From: an uncultured Caproiciproducens sp.
GTDB taxonomy: Bacteria; Bacillota; Clostridia; Oscillospirales; Acutalibacteraceae
Length of the DNA stretch: 64,000 nucleotides
Assembly (NCBI RefSeq): GCF_963664915.1
Contig: NZ_OY761810.1
Coordinates: 1,812,661-1,876,660 of the forward strand
Reading direction: 5' to 3'
Numbering within the stretch: position 1 is the stretch's first letter; each line of letters begins with the position of its first letter. Both the position numbers and the translations under genes were made by a program. The notes under the pieces are model-generated. The model was not told the DNA's origin. It made no database searches and saw nothing but the letters and a program-made list of their open reading frames with translations. Below are positions 19,661 to 29,181 of the stretch, piece after piece.

Positions 19661-19695
19661 AAGGAACGACGGCTGAAAGTGAGCCGTGATTCCTT
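19661..19695 (-). terminator. Terminator of the minus-strand PTS operon
   Basis: Stem AAGGAA..ACGGCT / AGCCGT..TTCCTT with a 2x2 internal loop and a 7-base loop. A-rich sequence on the plus-strand left side becomes a T-run for minus-strand transcripts coming from the EIIA gene at 19742. Confidence 0.75.
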
Positions 19696-19741
19696 TTATT
19701 TTCTGAATTAATGGGAATTTTTGATTTTATTTCAGGCTGCG

Positions 19742-20218
19742 TTACTTATTAAAGCTCATTACAATCGTTTTACCGCCGGATACATCGCCTGCATTACATT
19801 CTAGTTTTTTGATCGCATCAAGATTTGTAATAATGCAGGGAGAAACCGTGCTGTAGCCTTTTGCTTCAATTGCCTTAACATCCATTTCCATCACTTTTTG
19901 GCCGGCGGCAACATGCTGACCAACTTCTACGTGGCAGGTAAAGCCCTCGCCATTCAACTTAACAGTGTCGATTCCAAGATGAACCAACACCTCTATGCCG
20001 TCATCACTTTCAATTCCAATGGCATGCAGTGTGTGGGCAATTTGTGCGATTGTTCCGGATACCGGAGAAAACACCTCGTTTTCTGTGGGGATAATCGCGA
20101 TTCCGTCGCCTAAGACCTTTTCGGAAAATACAGGATCGGGTACTTCGGATAATACAATTGCTTTTCCTGTTTGCTGTGCCAATATGGGGTGCTTTTTATT
20201 TCTGCCAAATAGTTGCAT
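19742..20218 (-). CDS. crr: PTS glucose-family EIIA protein
   Basis: Cytoplasmic phosphocarrier of the glucose/GlcNAc PTS, 158 residues. The phosphorylated histidine is H80 in EVLVHLGIDTVKLNG, and H65 (HTLHAIGI) is the second active-site histidine. The beta-sandwich signature FSPVSGTI is at 50-57. It takes phosphate from HPr and passes it to the EIIB domain of the neighbouring permease, which lacks its own EIIA domain. It is the last gene of the antiterminator-EIIBC-EIIA operon. The ribosome site GGAGG precedes the ATG. A second, regulatory role of EIIA is less typical in Firmicutes. Confidence 0.92.
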   Translation of the reverse strand: MQLFGRNKKHPILAQQTGKAIVLSEVPDPVFSEKVLGDGIAIIPTENEVFSPVSGTIAQIAHTLHAIGIESDDGIEVLVHLGIDTVKLNGEGFTCHVEVGQHVAAGQKVMEMDVKAIEAKGYSTVSPCIITNLDAIKKLECNAGDVSGGKTIVMSFNK

Positions 20219-20263
20219 GATAGACCTCCGATGTTGAATTCCGTTAGAATGGTATTAATATAG

Positions 20264-20294
20264 TTTCCTCCCCTGATTTGAACAGGGGAGGAAA
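20264..20294 (-). other. Stem-loop between EIIBC and EIIA genes
   Basis: Perfect 12-bp stem TTTCCTCCCCTG / CAGGGGAGGAAA with a 7-base loop. No T-run follows on the minus strand, so it is more likely a processing or stability element than a full terminator. Confidence 0.6.
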
Positions 20295-20307
20295 TAGGGA
20301 AGGTTTG

Positions 20308-21780
20308 TTATGCCGTTGCGTTGTCATTTGAAGGAAGGTATTTTTTCATTGCGTCGACTAAAAGTTCCGCCTTTGTGCCAACGATGATCTGGGTGACCTG
20401 AGAGCCCGCTTTCATGACACCGGAAGCGCCCAGCGCCTTAAAATCTTTTTCATTTAATTCTTTGTTGCTGACAAGTGTCAGGCGGATACGGGTGATGCAG
20501 GAATCGATTTCCTTTATATTGTTTGCACCGCCGAGGGCCGCTATGTATTGCTTTGCAACTTTGTCAAAGCCCTGATCGTCTACCAGTTTTGAGAAGCTGG
20601 ACGTTTCATCGTCCTCTTCACGGCCCGGGGTTTTCAGATTGAATTTCTTGATGACAAATACAAACAGGAAGAAATAAACAACCCCAAACACAAGACCAAT
20701 CGGAATAATCATCCATCCTTTTGTAGCAATATTCCAGTTCAGCAGATAGTCAATTAATCCTGCTGAGAAAGCAAAGCTGTCATGAATGCCAAATGCGCTG
20801 CAAACGACGAGGGAAAGGCCGGTTAAGGCAGCATGTATCACAAATAATACGGGAGCAAGGAACATGAACATGAATTCGATCGGCTCCGTAATGCCTGTCA
20901 GGAAGGCCGTAAATGCTACAGAGAAAAGGGCGCCGCCGACGATTGCTTTATTCTCTTTTTTGGCACAGACATACATGGCTAATGCCGCAGCAGGAAGAGC
21001 AAACATCATAATGGGGAAGAATCCTGCCGTGAAATGGCCGGCATTCAGAGCGTCGCCGTTAAAGAAACGGGTGAGGTCTCCGGTATAAACTTTTCCGTCC
21101 GGCGCGGTAAATGAACCGAACTGGAACCAAACAACCGTGTTGATGACATGATGTAAGCCAAAGGGAAGGAGTAAACGATTCAGGGTGCCATAGATGAATT
21201 CACCGATGCCCTGACTGCCGGTCATCCATGTTGCCGCTGAATCCAGCCCTTTTTGAAAGGTTGGCCACACAGTACCCAACAGGCCGCCGACAACAAGCGC
21301 GCTGCCGCCGGTTACAATCGGAACAAAGCGTCTGCCGCCGAAGAATCCAAGCCAGTCAGGCAGTTTGGTGTCTTTAAACTTATTATAGCACAAACCGGCA
21401 ATGATACCGGCAATGATGCCGCCGAAATGCATCATTTTTATATCCGTGATCTCCTTGGGAAAACCGCCCGCCGGCGTGAAAATGGTATGTACCTGCAGAG
21501 CGTAGTTGACCGCTTGCCCCGCCGCGTTCAGCACAAAGAAAGACACCGCTCCGGCTAAACCCGCCGCTCCGTGGTTATCCTTCGCCAAACCGACTGCAAT
21601 GCCAATGGCAAACAATAACGGAAGATTGTCAAACAGGACACCGCCCGCGTTGGCCAGAAGAGGAATGTTGAGTAAATCGCTCTGTCCAAATCTCAACAAC
21701 ATACCTGCAACCGGTAATGATGCGATAGGCAGCATCAATGCCTTGCCGAGTTTTTGAAGTGCCGCTAAAACTTTTTGCAT
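20308..21780 (-). CDS. nagE: PTS EIICB permease, N-acetylglucosamine/glucose family
   Basis: Sugar-specific permease, 490 residues. EIIC occupies roughly 1-380 (about ten helices) with the sugar-binding motif GITEPIEF at 296-303. EIIB is at about 400-485 with its phosphorylated cysteine C428 in SCITRIRL. The order is C-B with no attached EIIA, which is supplied by the next gene. The HHVINTVVWFQFGSF segment resembles NagE-type transporters more than PtsG, so GlcNAc is the favoured substrate; glucose is possible. Expression is expected to depend on the upstream antiterminator and its RAT switch. Confidence 0.88.
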   Translation of the reverse strand: MQKVLAALQKLGKALMLPIASLPVAGMLLRFGQSDLLNIPLLANAGGVLFDNLPLLFAIGIAVGLAKDNHGAAGLAGAVSFFVLNAAGQAVNYALQVHTIFTPAGGFPKEITDIKMMHFGGIIAGIIAGLCYNKFKDTKLPDWLGFFGGRRFVPIVTGGSALVVGGLLGTVWPTFQKGLDSAATWMTGSQGIGEFIYGTLNRLLLPFGLHHVINTVVWFQFGSFTAPDGKVYTGDLTRFFNGDALNAGHFTAGFFPIMMFALPAAALAMYVCAKKENKAIVGGALFSVAFTAFLTGITEPIEFMFMFLAPVLFVIHAALTGLSLVVCSAFGIHDSFAFSAGLIDYLLNWNIATKGWMIIPIGLVFGVVYFFLFVFVIKKFNLKTPGREEDDETSSFSKLVDDQGFDKVAKQYIAALGGANNIKEIDSCITRIRLTLVSNKELNEKDFKALGASGVMKAGSQVTQIIVGTKAELLVDAMKKYLPSNDNATA

Positions 21781-21828
21781 TGTTTTTCCTCCTAAAATAG
21801 TATTTTAAATCGAGTTCCCCCGAATAGG

Positions 21829-22656
21829 CTACAATTGTTTCAGTTTTTCAATATCAACTGCAATAAAGGCAACCGCATCCTCACACAGATGAACATCCAT
21901 TTCTTTCTCAATCAGCTTTGCAACCTGTACCGCTATGGAATAAGAGTCCATCATGCTCAGCTTAATCTGCTGATTAAGCTTCATTGTAACCGGATTGTGG
22001 TTCGAAGTTAACGTGACAAGACAGTGGAGAGATAGTAAGAAACTCTTTGCAGGAGCATGCGTGTTGTCAAGTTTTTTTCCAATTGAGTTTCCAACCATGC
22101 TTAAAATTTCGCTGTAAACACGTGTGCTCTTCATGGCGGTGCGTATGTGCTTGTTTTTACGGGCTGAGTAAAGATGCAGAGCAATAAAGCCTGTTTCTCC
22201 GTCTCCGATTTCCACACCGATACGTTCCTTGATGATTTCGGCGGCAATTTGCGCGGTCTCGTATTCCTGACTGTAAAGGATTGCAATTTCGCCACAAAAT
22301 GGGTTATCAATCGGCAGTCCCATATGTAAACATTCCACAGCAAAGGTAATGTGATCCACTAAAGCATCGTAGAGTTTGCTGTTGTCAATATACAGCCGTT
22401 CGCGCGCCACCTCGACAATTTCCCTTGTGACCTGTTCTACTTTTTTCACTTCGGAGTCGATCTGCTTCAGTTTCGCAGAGTTTACGTTGTCATCATGGAT
22501 ATAGAATATTTTCCGATTTTCAGCACTGTCCTGAATTGTTTCGCCGACACGTTTGCCAAATCCAAGCCCTTTACTCATGAGGACGACCTGATTTTCCTCC
22601 TCATCATGGGCCAGAATCGCATTGCTGTTCAGTACTTTGGCTACCTTGTAATTCAT
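21829..22656 (-). CDS. PRD-domain transcription antiterminator, BglG/LicT/GlcT family
   Basis: RNA-binding regulator, 275 residues. The N-terminal co-antiterminator domain is about residues 1-56 (KVLNSNAILAHDEEENQVVLMSKGLGFGKR). Two PTS-regulation domains follow with conserved histidines, for example DALVDHITFAVECLHMGLP in PRD1 and FLLSLHCLVTLTSNHNP in PRD2. Phosphorylation of these histidines by the PTS sets its activity. ATG 22656 is chosen because GAGGGG is 6 bases upstream and the protein then starts MNYKVAKVLN as in LicT; a longer frame would begin inside the leader terminator. It heads the operon and has its own RAT, so it is self-regulated. Confidence 0.92.
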   Translation of the reverse strand: MNYKVAKVLNSNAILAHDEEENQVVLMSKGLGFGKRVGETIQDSAENRKIFYIHDDNVNSAKLKQIDSEVKKVEQVTREIVEVARERLYIDNSKLYDALVDHITFAVECLHMGLPIDNPFCGEIAILYSQEYETAQIAAEIIKERIGVEIGDGETGFIALHLYSARKNKHIRTAMKSTRVYSEILSMVGNSIGKKLDNTHAPAKSFLLSLHCLVTLTSNHNPVTMKLNQQIKLSMMDSYSIAVQVAKLIEKEMDVHLCEDAVAFIAVDIEKLKQL

Positions 22657-22767
22657 TTGCATCCCCTCTGCTTGAATCTCGATTGTAATGGTGATCAATT
22701 GACCGATGTTCGCAGCCCATTGGCGGAATTGTATTGCCGCACCATATTTCGTCAATTTTCTTGGCTG

Positions 22768-22841
22768 AAAAACAAAAGGCATAAACCACCATGAAAACCG
22801 TGTTCCATGAAAGTTTATGCCTGATCGAATCAGTTACACAC
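22768..22841 (-). promoter_or_regulatory. RAT antiterminator overlapping a leader terminator
   Basis: On the minus strand the leader contains a RAT-like hairpin (22841 down to 22813, core GTAACTG..CAGGCAT, as in BglG/LicT/GlcT targets). Its 3' arm GGCATAAAC is also the 5' arm of a terminator (22813-22821 pairing with 22778-22786), followed by a T-run at 22777-22768. The two folds are mutually exclusive. The antiterminator protein encoded next would stabilise the RAT when sugar is present. Confidence 0.85.
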
Positions 22842-22866
22842 TTTTAATATTCTGTTCACAATCATT

Positions 22867-22894
22867 ATTATACCGAATAAGAATGATTTGTCAA
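22867..22894 (-). promoter_or_regulatory. Promoter of the PTS operon
   Basis: Perfect TTGACA (22889-22894) and TATAAT (22867-22872) on the minus strand with 16 bases between, just upstream of the RAT leader. Confidence 0.85.
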
Positions 22895-23140
22895 TATGAA
22901 ATTTTAAATAAATACATAAATTTTATTATATTTCAAAAAATACTTGTTAAATCCGACCATTGGCGGCTCGTGCGTTTCCATTTTTGCCCTCATCATTTCT
23001 TTGAGATGTTTTCTGCCCGAATATTTTTATAAAATGAATATAAAGGCAGTTGTTACTGTGGTAAAATGGCTTTTTTTATAACAAAATAACTAAAATTACA
23101 GGATATTGCCAACAGATATTACAAATAAATTACTAAAGTA

Positions 23141-23168
23141 TTGATATTTTAAGAATTTGTGATATTAT
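23141..23168 (+). promoter_or_regulatory. Probable promoter of the glycogen operon
   Basis: TTGATA (23141-23146), 16-base spacer, TATTAT (23163-23168). It lies 50 bases upstream of glgB. The 22900-23140 stretch before it is AT-rich and shows nothing else. Confidence 0.5.
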
Positions 23169-23217
23169 AATTTTAAACAGATAAGGAACGATTAAAACCA
23201 GAAGGGAGTTGTTTAAA

Positions 23218-25194
23218 ATGCAAAAGAATACTGCATCAAATGACGGAAATCTGCCGCTTTATTTGTTCCACCAGGGAACTAACATAAAAGCATATGAATT
23301 TATGGGAACACATAAAACTGTTATGAATGGAAAAGAGTGTATGGTTTGCCGTGTATGGGCACCGAATGCCGAAGAAGTTTCCGTTGTCGGGGATTTTAAT
23401 GAGTGGAAGCCGGGGGCACATCCCATGGAAAAAATCAGTTCCGGTGTTTGGGAGTGCTATCTGCCGTTTGTCATGAAGCAATATCAGACTTATAAATTCT
23501 GTGTGGTAAGCGCCGACGGAAAACAGACTTTTAAAAGCGATCCCTATGCTTTTCATTTTGAAACCCGCCCGGGCAATGCTTCCAAGTACTACGACATTGA
23601 GGGTTACAACTGGAATGATACCACATGGATGAAGCACAAAGCAGCGAAAAAGTGCTACAGTCAGCCGGTGAATATTTATGAGCTGCACATGGGTTCCTGG
23701 CGAAAATATCTGGACGGCAATGTTTTTTCCTATGACAAGCTTGCCGATGAAATTGTGCCTTATGTAAAGAATATGGGCTATACGCATATTGAGCTAATGC
23801 CGATTACGGAATATCCGTTTGACGGCTCGTGGGGGTATCAGGTTACGGGATATTTTGCCCCGACTTCGCGATACGGGGAGCCAAAAGAATTTATGAGCTT
23901 TGTGGAGAAATGCCATAAGGCGGGAATCGGCGTCATTATGGACTGGGTGCCCGCGCATTTTCCAAAAGACGAGTCCGGTCTTGCCCGATTTGACGGTACG
24001 CCATGCTACGAATATGGCGATCCGCGCAAAGGGGAACATAAAGAGTGGGGAACCCTTGTATTTGATTATGGCCGTAATGAAGTAATCAGTTTTCTGATTT
24101 CAAGCGCGGTGTTCTGGCTTGAAAAATATCATATCGACGGAATTCGCGCCGACGCCGTCGCATCCATGCTGTATCTTGACTACAGCCGCAAGGACGGAGA
24201 ATGGATTCCAAACAAAAACGGCGGCAAGGAAAATTTGGAGGCAGTCGCATTTTTGCAGAAGCTGAACGAATCCGTATTTGAGCTTTTCCCGGACGTGATG
24301 ATGATTGCGGAAGAATCCACTTCCTGGCCGATGGTTTCCAAACCGACTTACTGCGGCGGACTGGGTTTTAACTACAAATGGAACATGGGATGGATGAACG
24401 ATATGCTTCATTACATGTCGCTCGAGCCGGTCTACCGCAAATTCAACCACGATAATGTTACTTTTTCTTTCGTCTACGCGTTTTCAGAAAACTTCATTCT
24501 TCCGATTTCCCATGATGAGGTAGTGTACGGAAAATGTTCGCTGATCGACAAAATGCCGGGTGACGACGAGCAAAAATTTGCAGGCGTACGAGCATTTATG
24601 TGCTACATGATGGCCCATCCGGGTAAAAAACTTGTTTTTATGGGCACTGAATTTGGGCAGCGCAGCGAATGGAATTACGAACAGGGACTGGATTGGCTGC
24701 TGCTGAATCAACCAGAGCATCAGGTGCTGAATGACTTTTTTAAAACTTTAAACCACTTTTATCTCGACACTGCCCCCCTGTGGGAAGTTGATTTCTCATG
24801 GGAAGGCTTTTCGTGGATTTCCAGTGATGATTATACCCAAAGCGTCATCGCTTTCCGCCGCATTGACAAAGCAGGCAATGAGGTCATTATCGTTTGTAAT
24901 TTCCTGCCCGTACAGCGCAGCGGTTATTCCATCGGCGTACCGTATGAAGGAATTTACACAGAAATATTCTCTTCCGACCGGGCAGAGTTCGGCGGAAGCG
25001 GAATCACAAACGGCAGCGATATTCGTTCCAGCAAAAAACCAATGCACGGGTTTGAACAGTCGATTGAGCTGACATTGCCCCCGCTGTCGGTTATTTTCCT
25101 GAAATGCCGCCGCAAATCTAAGAAGGCCGTAAAACCCGCACTGCTTGCGGGCCAAATAAAAACAACAGGGAAAGCAGCTAAAAAAGTAAAATAA
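23218..25194 (+). CDS. glgB: 1,4-alpha-glucan (glycogen) branching enzyme
   Basis: Creates alpha-1,6 branches in glycogen. 658 residues. A CBM48 module lies at about 25-120 ([19 protein letters not shown]), followed by a GH13 barrel. Catalytic residues are the nucleophile D312 in GIRADAV, the acid E365 in MIAEEST, and the H432-D433 pair in [10 protein letters not shown]. The C-terminus is a beta domain with a Lys-rich extension of about 25 residues that looks disordered. ATG 23218 is used because AAGGGAG is 9 bases upstream. It is the first gene of glgB-glgC-glgD-glgA; the next gene starts 21 bases later. Confidence 0.95.
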   Translation: MQKNTASNDGNLPLYLFHQGTNIKAYEFMGTHKTVMNGKECMVCRVWAPNAEEVSVVGDFNEWKPGAHPMEKISSGVWECYLPFVMKQYQTYKFCVVSADGKQTFKSDPYAFHFETRPGNASKYYDIEGYNWNDTTWMKHKAAKKCYSQPVNIYELHMGSWRKYLDGNVFSYDKLADEIVPYVKNMGYTHIELMPITEYPFDGSWGYQVTGYFAPTSRYGEPKEFMSFVEKCHKAGIGVIMDWVPAHFPKDESGLARFDGTPCYEYGDPRKGEHKEWGTLVFDYGRNEVISFLISSAVFWLEKYHIDGIRADAVASMLYLDYSRKDGEWIPNKNGGKENLEAVAFLQKLNESVFELFPDVMMIAEESTSWPMVSKPTYCGGLGFNYKWNMGWMNDMLHYMSLEPVYRKFNHDNVTFSFVYAFSENFILPISHDEVVYGKCSLIDKMPGDDEQKFAGVRAFMCYMMAHPGKKLVFMGTEFGQRSEWNYEQGLDWLLLNQPEHQVLNDFFKTLNHFYLDTAPLWEVDFSWEGFSWISSDDYTQSVIAFRRIDKAGNEVIIVCNFLPVQRSGYSIGVPYEGIYTEIFSSDRAEFGGSGITNGSDIRSSKKPMHGFEQSIELTLPPLSVIFLKCRRKSKKAVKPALLAGQIKTTGKAAKKVK

Positions 25195-25215
25195 ACTACT
25201 AAGGGGGAAAATAAA

Positions 25216-26439
25216 ATGTTGCCAAAACAAGAGGTAGTCGCCATGCTGCTGGCTGGCGGTCAGGGCAGCAGACTTGGCGTATTAACAAAAAACCTTGCAA
25301 AACCGGCGGTGCCTTACGGAGGAAAATACCGTATTATTGATTTCCCGCTTTCCAACTGCGTAAACTCGGGGATTGAAACGGTGGGTGTACTGACGCAATA
25401 CCAGCCGCTTATATTGAACGAATATATCGGGAGCGGCCAGCCCTGGGATTTGGACAGCATGAATGCCGGCGTTCGCGTCCTTCCCCCTTACCAGCGCAGC
25501 AGAAAATCCGACTGGTACAAGGGTACGGCGAATGCGATTTATCAGAATATCCAGTATATCGACAGGTATAATCCAGAATATGTTGTTGTACTTTCCGGCG
25601 ACCATATTTATAAGATGGACTATTCCAAAATGATTGCTTTTCATAAGGAAAAGGAAGCCGACTGCACCATTGCGGTGATTGAGGTTGCGCTGGACGAAGC
25701 TTCCCGCTTCGGCATCCTCAACACACACGAGGACGGGACGATCTATCAGTTTGATGAAAAACCGAAGGTTCCTAAAAGCAATCAGGCATCCATGGGTATT
25801 TATGTGTTCACGTGGAGCAAGCTGCGCAAATACCTGGAGGCGGATGAGGCAAATCCCAAATCCTCCAATGATTTCGGAAAAGATGTTTTGCCGGCTATGC
25901 TCAATTCCGGCGAGCGTATGATCGCTTATCGCTTTGAAGGCTACTGGAAGGATGTCGGAACCATCGACAGCCTTTGGGAATCCAACATGGACCTGCTGAA
26001 TCCGAAAATTCCTCTTGATTTAAGTGAGGACGACTGGAAAATTTACGCCCGCAATCCGGTCATGCCGCCGCACTACATAGCAAACGGCGCAAAGGTGCAG
26101 AATTCACTTGTTGCCGAGGGCTGCAACGTTTACGGTGAAATTGATTTTGCCGTGCTGTTTTCCGGCGTCTACATTGCTCCGGGCGCGGTGGTAAAGGATT
26201 CGATTATTATGCCGGGTTCCAGAGTGGAGGAAAATGCCATTGTCCAGTATGCGATTGTTTCAGAAAACGCTGTAATCGGGAAGGGCGCTGTCGTAGGTGC
26301 CCGTCCGGAAGATATTGAAAATAAGAACGAGTGGGGCGTCGCTGTTGTCGGCGACGGCTGTGTCATTGCCCCCGGCACCACGGTGCCTCCAAAAGCAATG
26401 ATTGACGCTGAAAAAGTGGCAGAGGAGGCGGCAAAATAA
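25216..26439 (+). CDS. glgC: Glucose-1-phosphate adenylyltransferase, catalytic subunit GlgC
   Basis: Makes ADP-glucose from glucose-1-phosphate and ATP, the committed step of glycogen synthesis. 407 residues. The nucleotide-binding loop [10 protein letters not shown] is near residues 11-20, followed by [32 protein letters not shown] holds the metal-binding Asp, and [11 protein letters not shown] is conserved. A left-handed beta-helix domain with repeating hexapeptides fills the last 110 residues. Its stop overlaps the start of glgD by one base (TAATG), which fits a GlgC/GlgD heteromer made in equal amounts. Confidence 0.95.
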   Translation: MLPKQEVVAMLLAGGQGSRLGVLTKNLAKPAVPYGGKYRIIDFPLSNCVNSGIETVGVLTQYQPLILNEYIGSGQPWDLDSMNAGVRVLPPYQRSRKSDWYKGTANAIYQNIQYIDRYNPEYVVVLSGDHIYKMDYSKMIAFHKEKEADCTIAVIEVALDEASRFGILNTHEDGTIYQFDEKPKVPKSNQASMGIYVFTWSKLRKYLEADEANPKSSNDFGKDVLPAMLNSGERMIAYRFEGYWKDVGTIDSLWESNMDLLNPKIPLDLSEDDWKIYARNPVMPPHYIANGAKVQNSLVAEGCNVYGEIDFAVLFSGVYIAPGAVVKDSIIMPGSRVEENAIVQYAIVSENAVIGKGAVVGARPEDIENKNEWGVAVVGDGCVIAPGTTVPPKAMIDAEKVAEEAAK

Positions 26440-27554
26440 TGCGTGGAAACAATGTGCTTGGATTGATTTTTTCAAATGTACATGAGGAGAGAATTCGGGA
26501 ACTGACCGAAAAACGTACCATGGGTTCGGTTCCGTTCGGCGGCAGATACCGTTTGATTGACTTTCCGATTTCCAATATGGTGAATTCCGGAATTAATAAG
26601 GTCGGCGTGATTACAAAGAGCAACTACCAGTCCTTGATGGATCATCTCGGCTCGGGGAAGGCATGGGATTTGTCCCGTAAAAGAGAAGGTCTGTTTATGC
26701 TTCCTCCGTTCAGCGGCGAGTGCAGCGTGTCAAACAGCCGGATTGAGTCGCTTTCCTCTATCAATATTTTTCTGTCCAATTCAAAGGAGGAATTTGTCCT
26801 TCTTTCGGACAGCGACGTTGTCTGCAACATTGATTTTACGGACGTGATGTCCTCCCATATCAAGCATAATGCGGACGTTACGGTGATCTACCGTTCCGGC
26901 AAGCTGCCGGAAAAAATTTGCGACCCTACGGTTTACACGATTGACCCGGATAAACGTGTGCGCGACATGCTTATCAACCCGAGAACGGACGGCGAATGCA
27001 ACTACGGTTTAAGCATGCTGCTGGTGAAGCGTGAGACCTTGATGAAAATGGTCGCCGACTGCGTAAGCCGCAATTTGTATAACTTTAAACGTGATTTTTT
27101 GCAGCGCAATATTTCCAATTACAGGATATTTGCCTATGAGTTTAAAGGTTTTACACAGGTTGTTTGTTCCATGAATTCCTATTTTGATGCAAATATGTCC
27201 CTGATGCTGCCGACGGTCCGGTCGGAACTGTTTAACGCAGACCGACCGATTTACACCAAGGTGCGCGACGATATGCCCGCTCGCTACGGGCTCGGTTCCG
27301 GTGTGAGCAATTCTTTGATTGCCGACGGTTGCGTGATTGAGGGCACCGTTGAAAACTGCGTTTTGTTCCGCGGCGTTCATGTGGGAAAAGGGACAAAAAT
27401 CGAGAATTGTGTTGTCATGCAGGACAGCATCATAGGCCCGAACTGCAGACTCAATTATGTTGTTATCGATAAAGATGTCATCATTAAAAATGACCGTTCG
27501 CTCCTTGGCTTCCAGTCTTATCCGGTTTTTATCAGCAAGGGCAGCGTGGTCTGA
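26439..27554 (+). CDS. glgD: Glucose-1-phosphate adenylyltransferase-like subunit GlgD
   Basis: Regulatory partner of GlgC found in Firmicutes, 371 residues. It keeps the nucleotidyltransferase fold (VPFGGRYRLIDFPISNMVNSG) and the beta-helix end. However, the N-terminal loop that in GlgC reads GGQGSRL is here FSNVHEERI, so the catalytic glycine-rich loop is lost. VLLSDSDVVCNIDF replaces the GlgC metal-binding motif. By analogy with Bacillus it raises GlgC activity. Translation is coupled to glgC by a one-base overlap; 39 bases separate it from glgA. Confidence 0.93.
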   Translation: MRGNNVLGLIFSNVHEERIRELTEKRTMGSVPFGGRYRLIDFPISNMVNSGINKVGVITKSNYQSLMDHLGSGKAWDLSRKREGLFMLPPFSGECSVSNSRIESLSSINIFLSNSKEEFVLLSDSDVVCNIDFTDVMSSHIKHNADVTVIYRSGKLPEKICDPTVYTIDPDKRVRDMLINPRTDGECNYGLSMLLVKRETLMKMVADCVSRNLYNFKRDFLQRNISNYRIFAYEFKGFTQVVCSMNSYFDANMSLMLPTVRSELFNADRPIYTKVRDDMPARYGLGSGVSNSLIADGCVIEGTVENCVLFRGVHVGKGTKIENCVVMQDSIIGPNCRLNYVVIDKDVIIKNDRSLLGFQSYPVFISKGSVV

Positions 27555-27593
27555 CGTATCCCAGATTACCATTTCGGTTAAGGAGGCTTAAAA

Positions 27594-29027
27594 ATGAAAG
27601 TATTATATTGCACCAGTGAAGCGAGGCCGTTTGCGGCTACCGGCGGTTTGGGAGAGGTGGCGGGTTCATTGCCGCAGGCGCTCAGATTAAGACTGATCGG
27701 CTGCCGTGTGGTGATGCCGCTGTACGAGGATATTCCCCAGGAGCTGCGTGAAAACATGAAGTTTATCACAAGCCTTTCCGTTCCGGTCGCATGGCGCCGC
27801 CAGTATTGCGGGGTATTTGAAGCGAAGGTCGGCGGAGTGATTTATTACCTGATTGACAATCAATATTATTTTAAACGTCATGGCCTGTATGGCCATTATG
27901 ATGATGCTGAACGGTTTGCATTTCTGTCACGCGCGGCTCTTGAAATGCTTCCGTATATTGATTTCAAACCCGATGTTATTCACTGCAACGATTGGCAGTC
28001 GGCGCTTGTACCGATTTATTTCAGTATTTTTTATGCAAATAATGACTGGTATAAAGGGATAAAAACGATCTTAACGATTCACAATATTCAATATCAAGGG
28101 AAATACGGCAAAGAACTGGTAGAGGATGTACTCGGTATTCCGAAGACGGATATGGAAATCTTGGAATATGATGACTGCATCAATCTGCTCAAAGGTGCGA
28201 TTGAATGCGCCAACCGGGTTACCACAGTCAGCCCAACCTATGCCACAGAGATACTCGATCCGTGGTTTTCCCATGACCTGGACGGCATTTTAAAAGCACG
28301 CGAATGGAAAATTTCCGGAATATTAAACGGCATTGATACGGTCAGCTACGACCCGGCCAACGACAGCGAAATTTACGCCCCCTATTCGGCGGAAGACATG
28401 TCGGGCAAGGCCAAGAACAAACAGGGGCTGCAGGAAAGACTCAACCTGAATCAGGAGCCGGGCGCGCCTTTAATCGGCATGGTGACAAGGATGGTTTCAC
28501 ACAAAGGGCTTGACCTTGTCAAGGATGCGCTCGGCCAGCTGATGAGAGAAACCAACGCACAGTTTGTCATTCTCGGTTCCGGCGACTGGGAATACGAGAA
28601 TTTCTTCAGGGAAATGCAGATTAAATACCCCGGAAGACTTTGTGCGTGTTTCGGATTTATTCCGGAGCTTTCACGCAAAGTTTATGCAGGGTCGGATATT
28701 TTCCTGATGCCAAGCAAGAGCGAGCCCTGCGGGCTTGCCCAAATGATCGCTCTGCGCTACGGCTCAATTCCGGTTGTCCGCGAAACGGGCGGGCTGAAGG
28801 ATTCCATCAAGGACAGCGGCGACGGAGAAGGAAACGGTTTTACCTTCAAAACCTATGATTCCGGTGATATGCTGTATGCCGTCAACCGTGCGCTTGAAGG
28901 TTACGCCAACCAGGAGGGCTGGAGAATTCTGGTTGAACGTGCTTTGAAATCCGATTTCAGCTGGGGACGTTCCGCAAACGAATATATCCGCCTGTACCGT
29001 GAACTGATGAAGGAAAACCAGCCCTGA
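27594..29027 (+). CDS. glgA: Glycogen synthase (ADP-glucose type, GT5)
   Basis: Adds glucose from ADP-glucose to growing glucan chains. 477 residues, two Rossmann domains. Family motifs are the N-terminal TGGLGEVAGSLPQAL, the HCNDWQSALVP segment, TIHNIQYQGKYG and the C-terminal SEPCGLAQMIALRYG with its catalytic Glu. The N-terminal KxGGL motif of the E. coli enzyme is ATGGL here: Lys15 is Ala15. It ends the glycogen operon and is followed by a terminator. No phosphorylase or debranching gene is in the window. Confidence 0.95.
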   Translation: MKVLYCTSEARPFAATGGLGEVAGSLPQALRLRLIGCRVVMPLYEDIPQELRENMKFITSLSVPVAWRRQYCGVFEAKVGGVIYYLIDNQYYFKRHGLYGHYDDAERFAFLSRAALEMLPYIDFKPDVIHCNDWQSALVPIYFSIFYANNDWYKGIKTILTIHNIQYQGKYGKELVEDVLGIPKTDMEILEYDDCINLLKGAIECANRVTTVSPTYATEILDPWFSHDLDGILKAREWKISGILNGIDTVSYDPANDSEIYAPYSAEDMSGKAKNKQGLQERLNLNQEPGAPLIGMVTRMVSHKGLDLVKDALGQLMRETNAQFVILGSGDWEYENFFREMQIKYPGRLCACFGFIPELSRKVYAGSDIFLMPSKSEPCGLAQMIALRYGSIPVVRETGGLKDSIKDSGDGEGNGFTFKTYDSGDMLYAVNRALEGYANQEGWRILVERALKSDFSWGRSANEYIRLYRELMKENQP

Positions 29028-29031
29028 TATT

Positions 29032-29063
29032 CAGCCTGCCGTTAGCAACGGCAGGCTGTTTGG
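29032..29063 (+). terminator. Terminator of the glycogen operon
   Basis: Perfect 12-bp stem CAGCCTGCCGTT / AACGGCAGGCTG with loop AGC, followed by a short T stretch, right after glgA. Confidence 0.8.
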
Positions 29064-29181
29064 ACTTATAGACTTAAACGGGGAAAAAAAGGTTGGCCGA
29101 CACTCAGCGGCTCAGCGACAATGTGGTATCCTTGCATGAATCGAGAAATGGAAATTATCTGACACAATAGAGAAAGAAACG

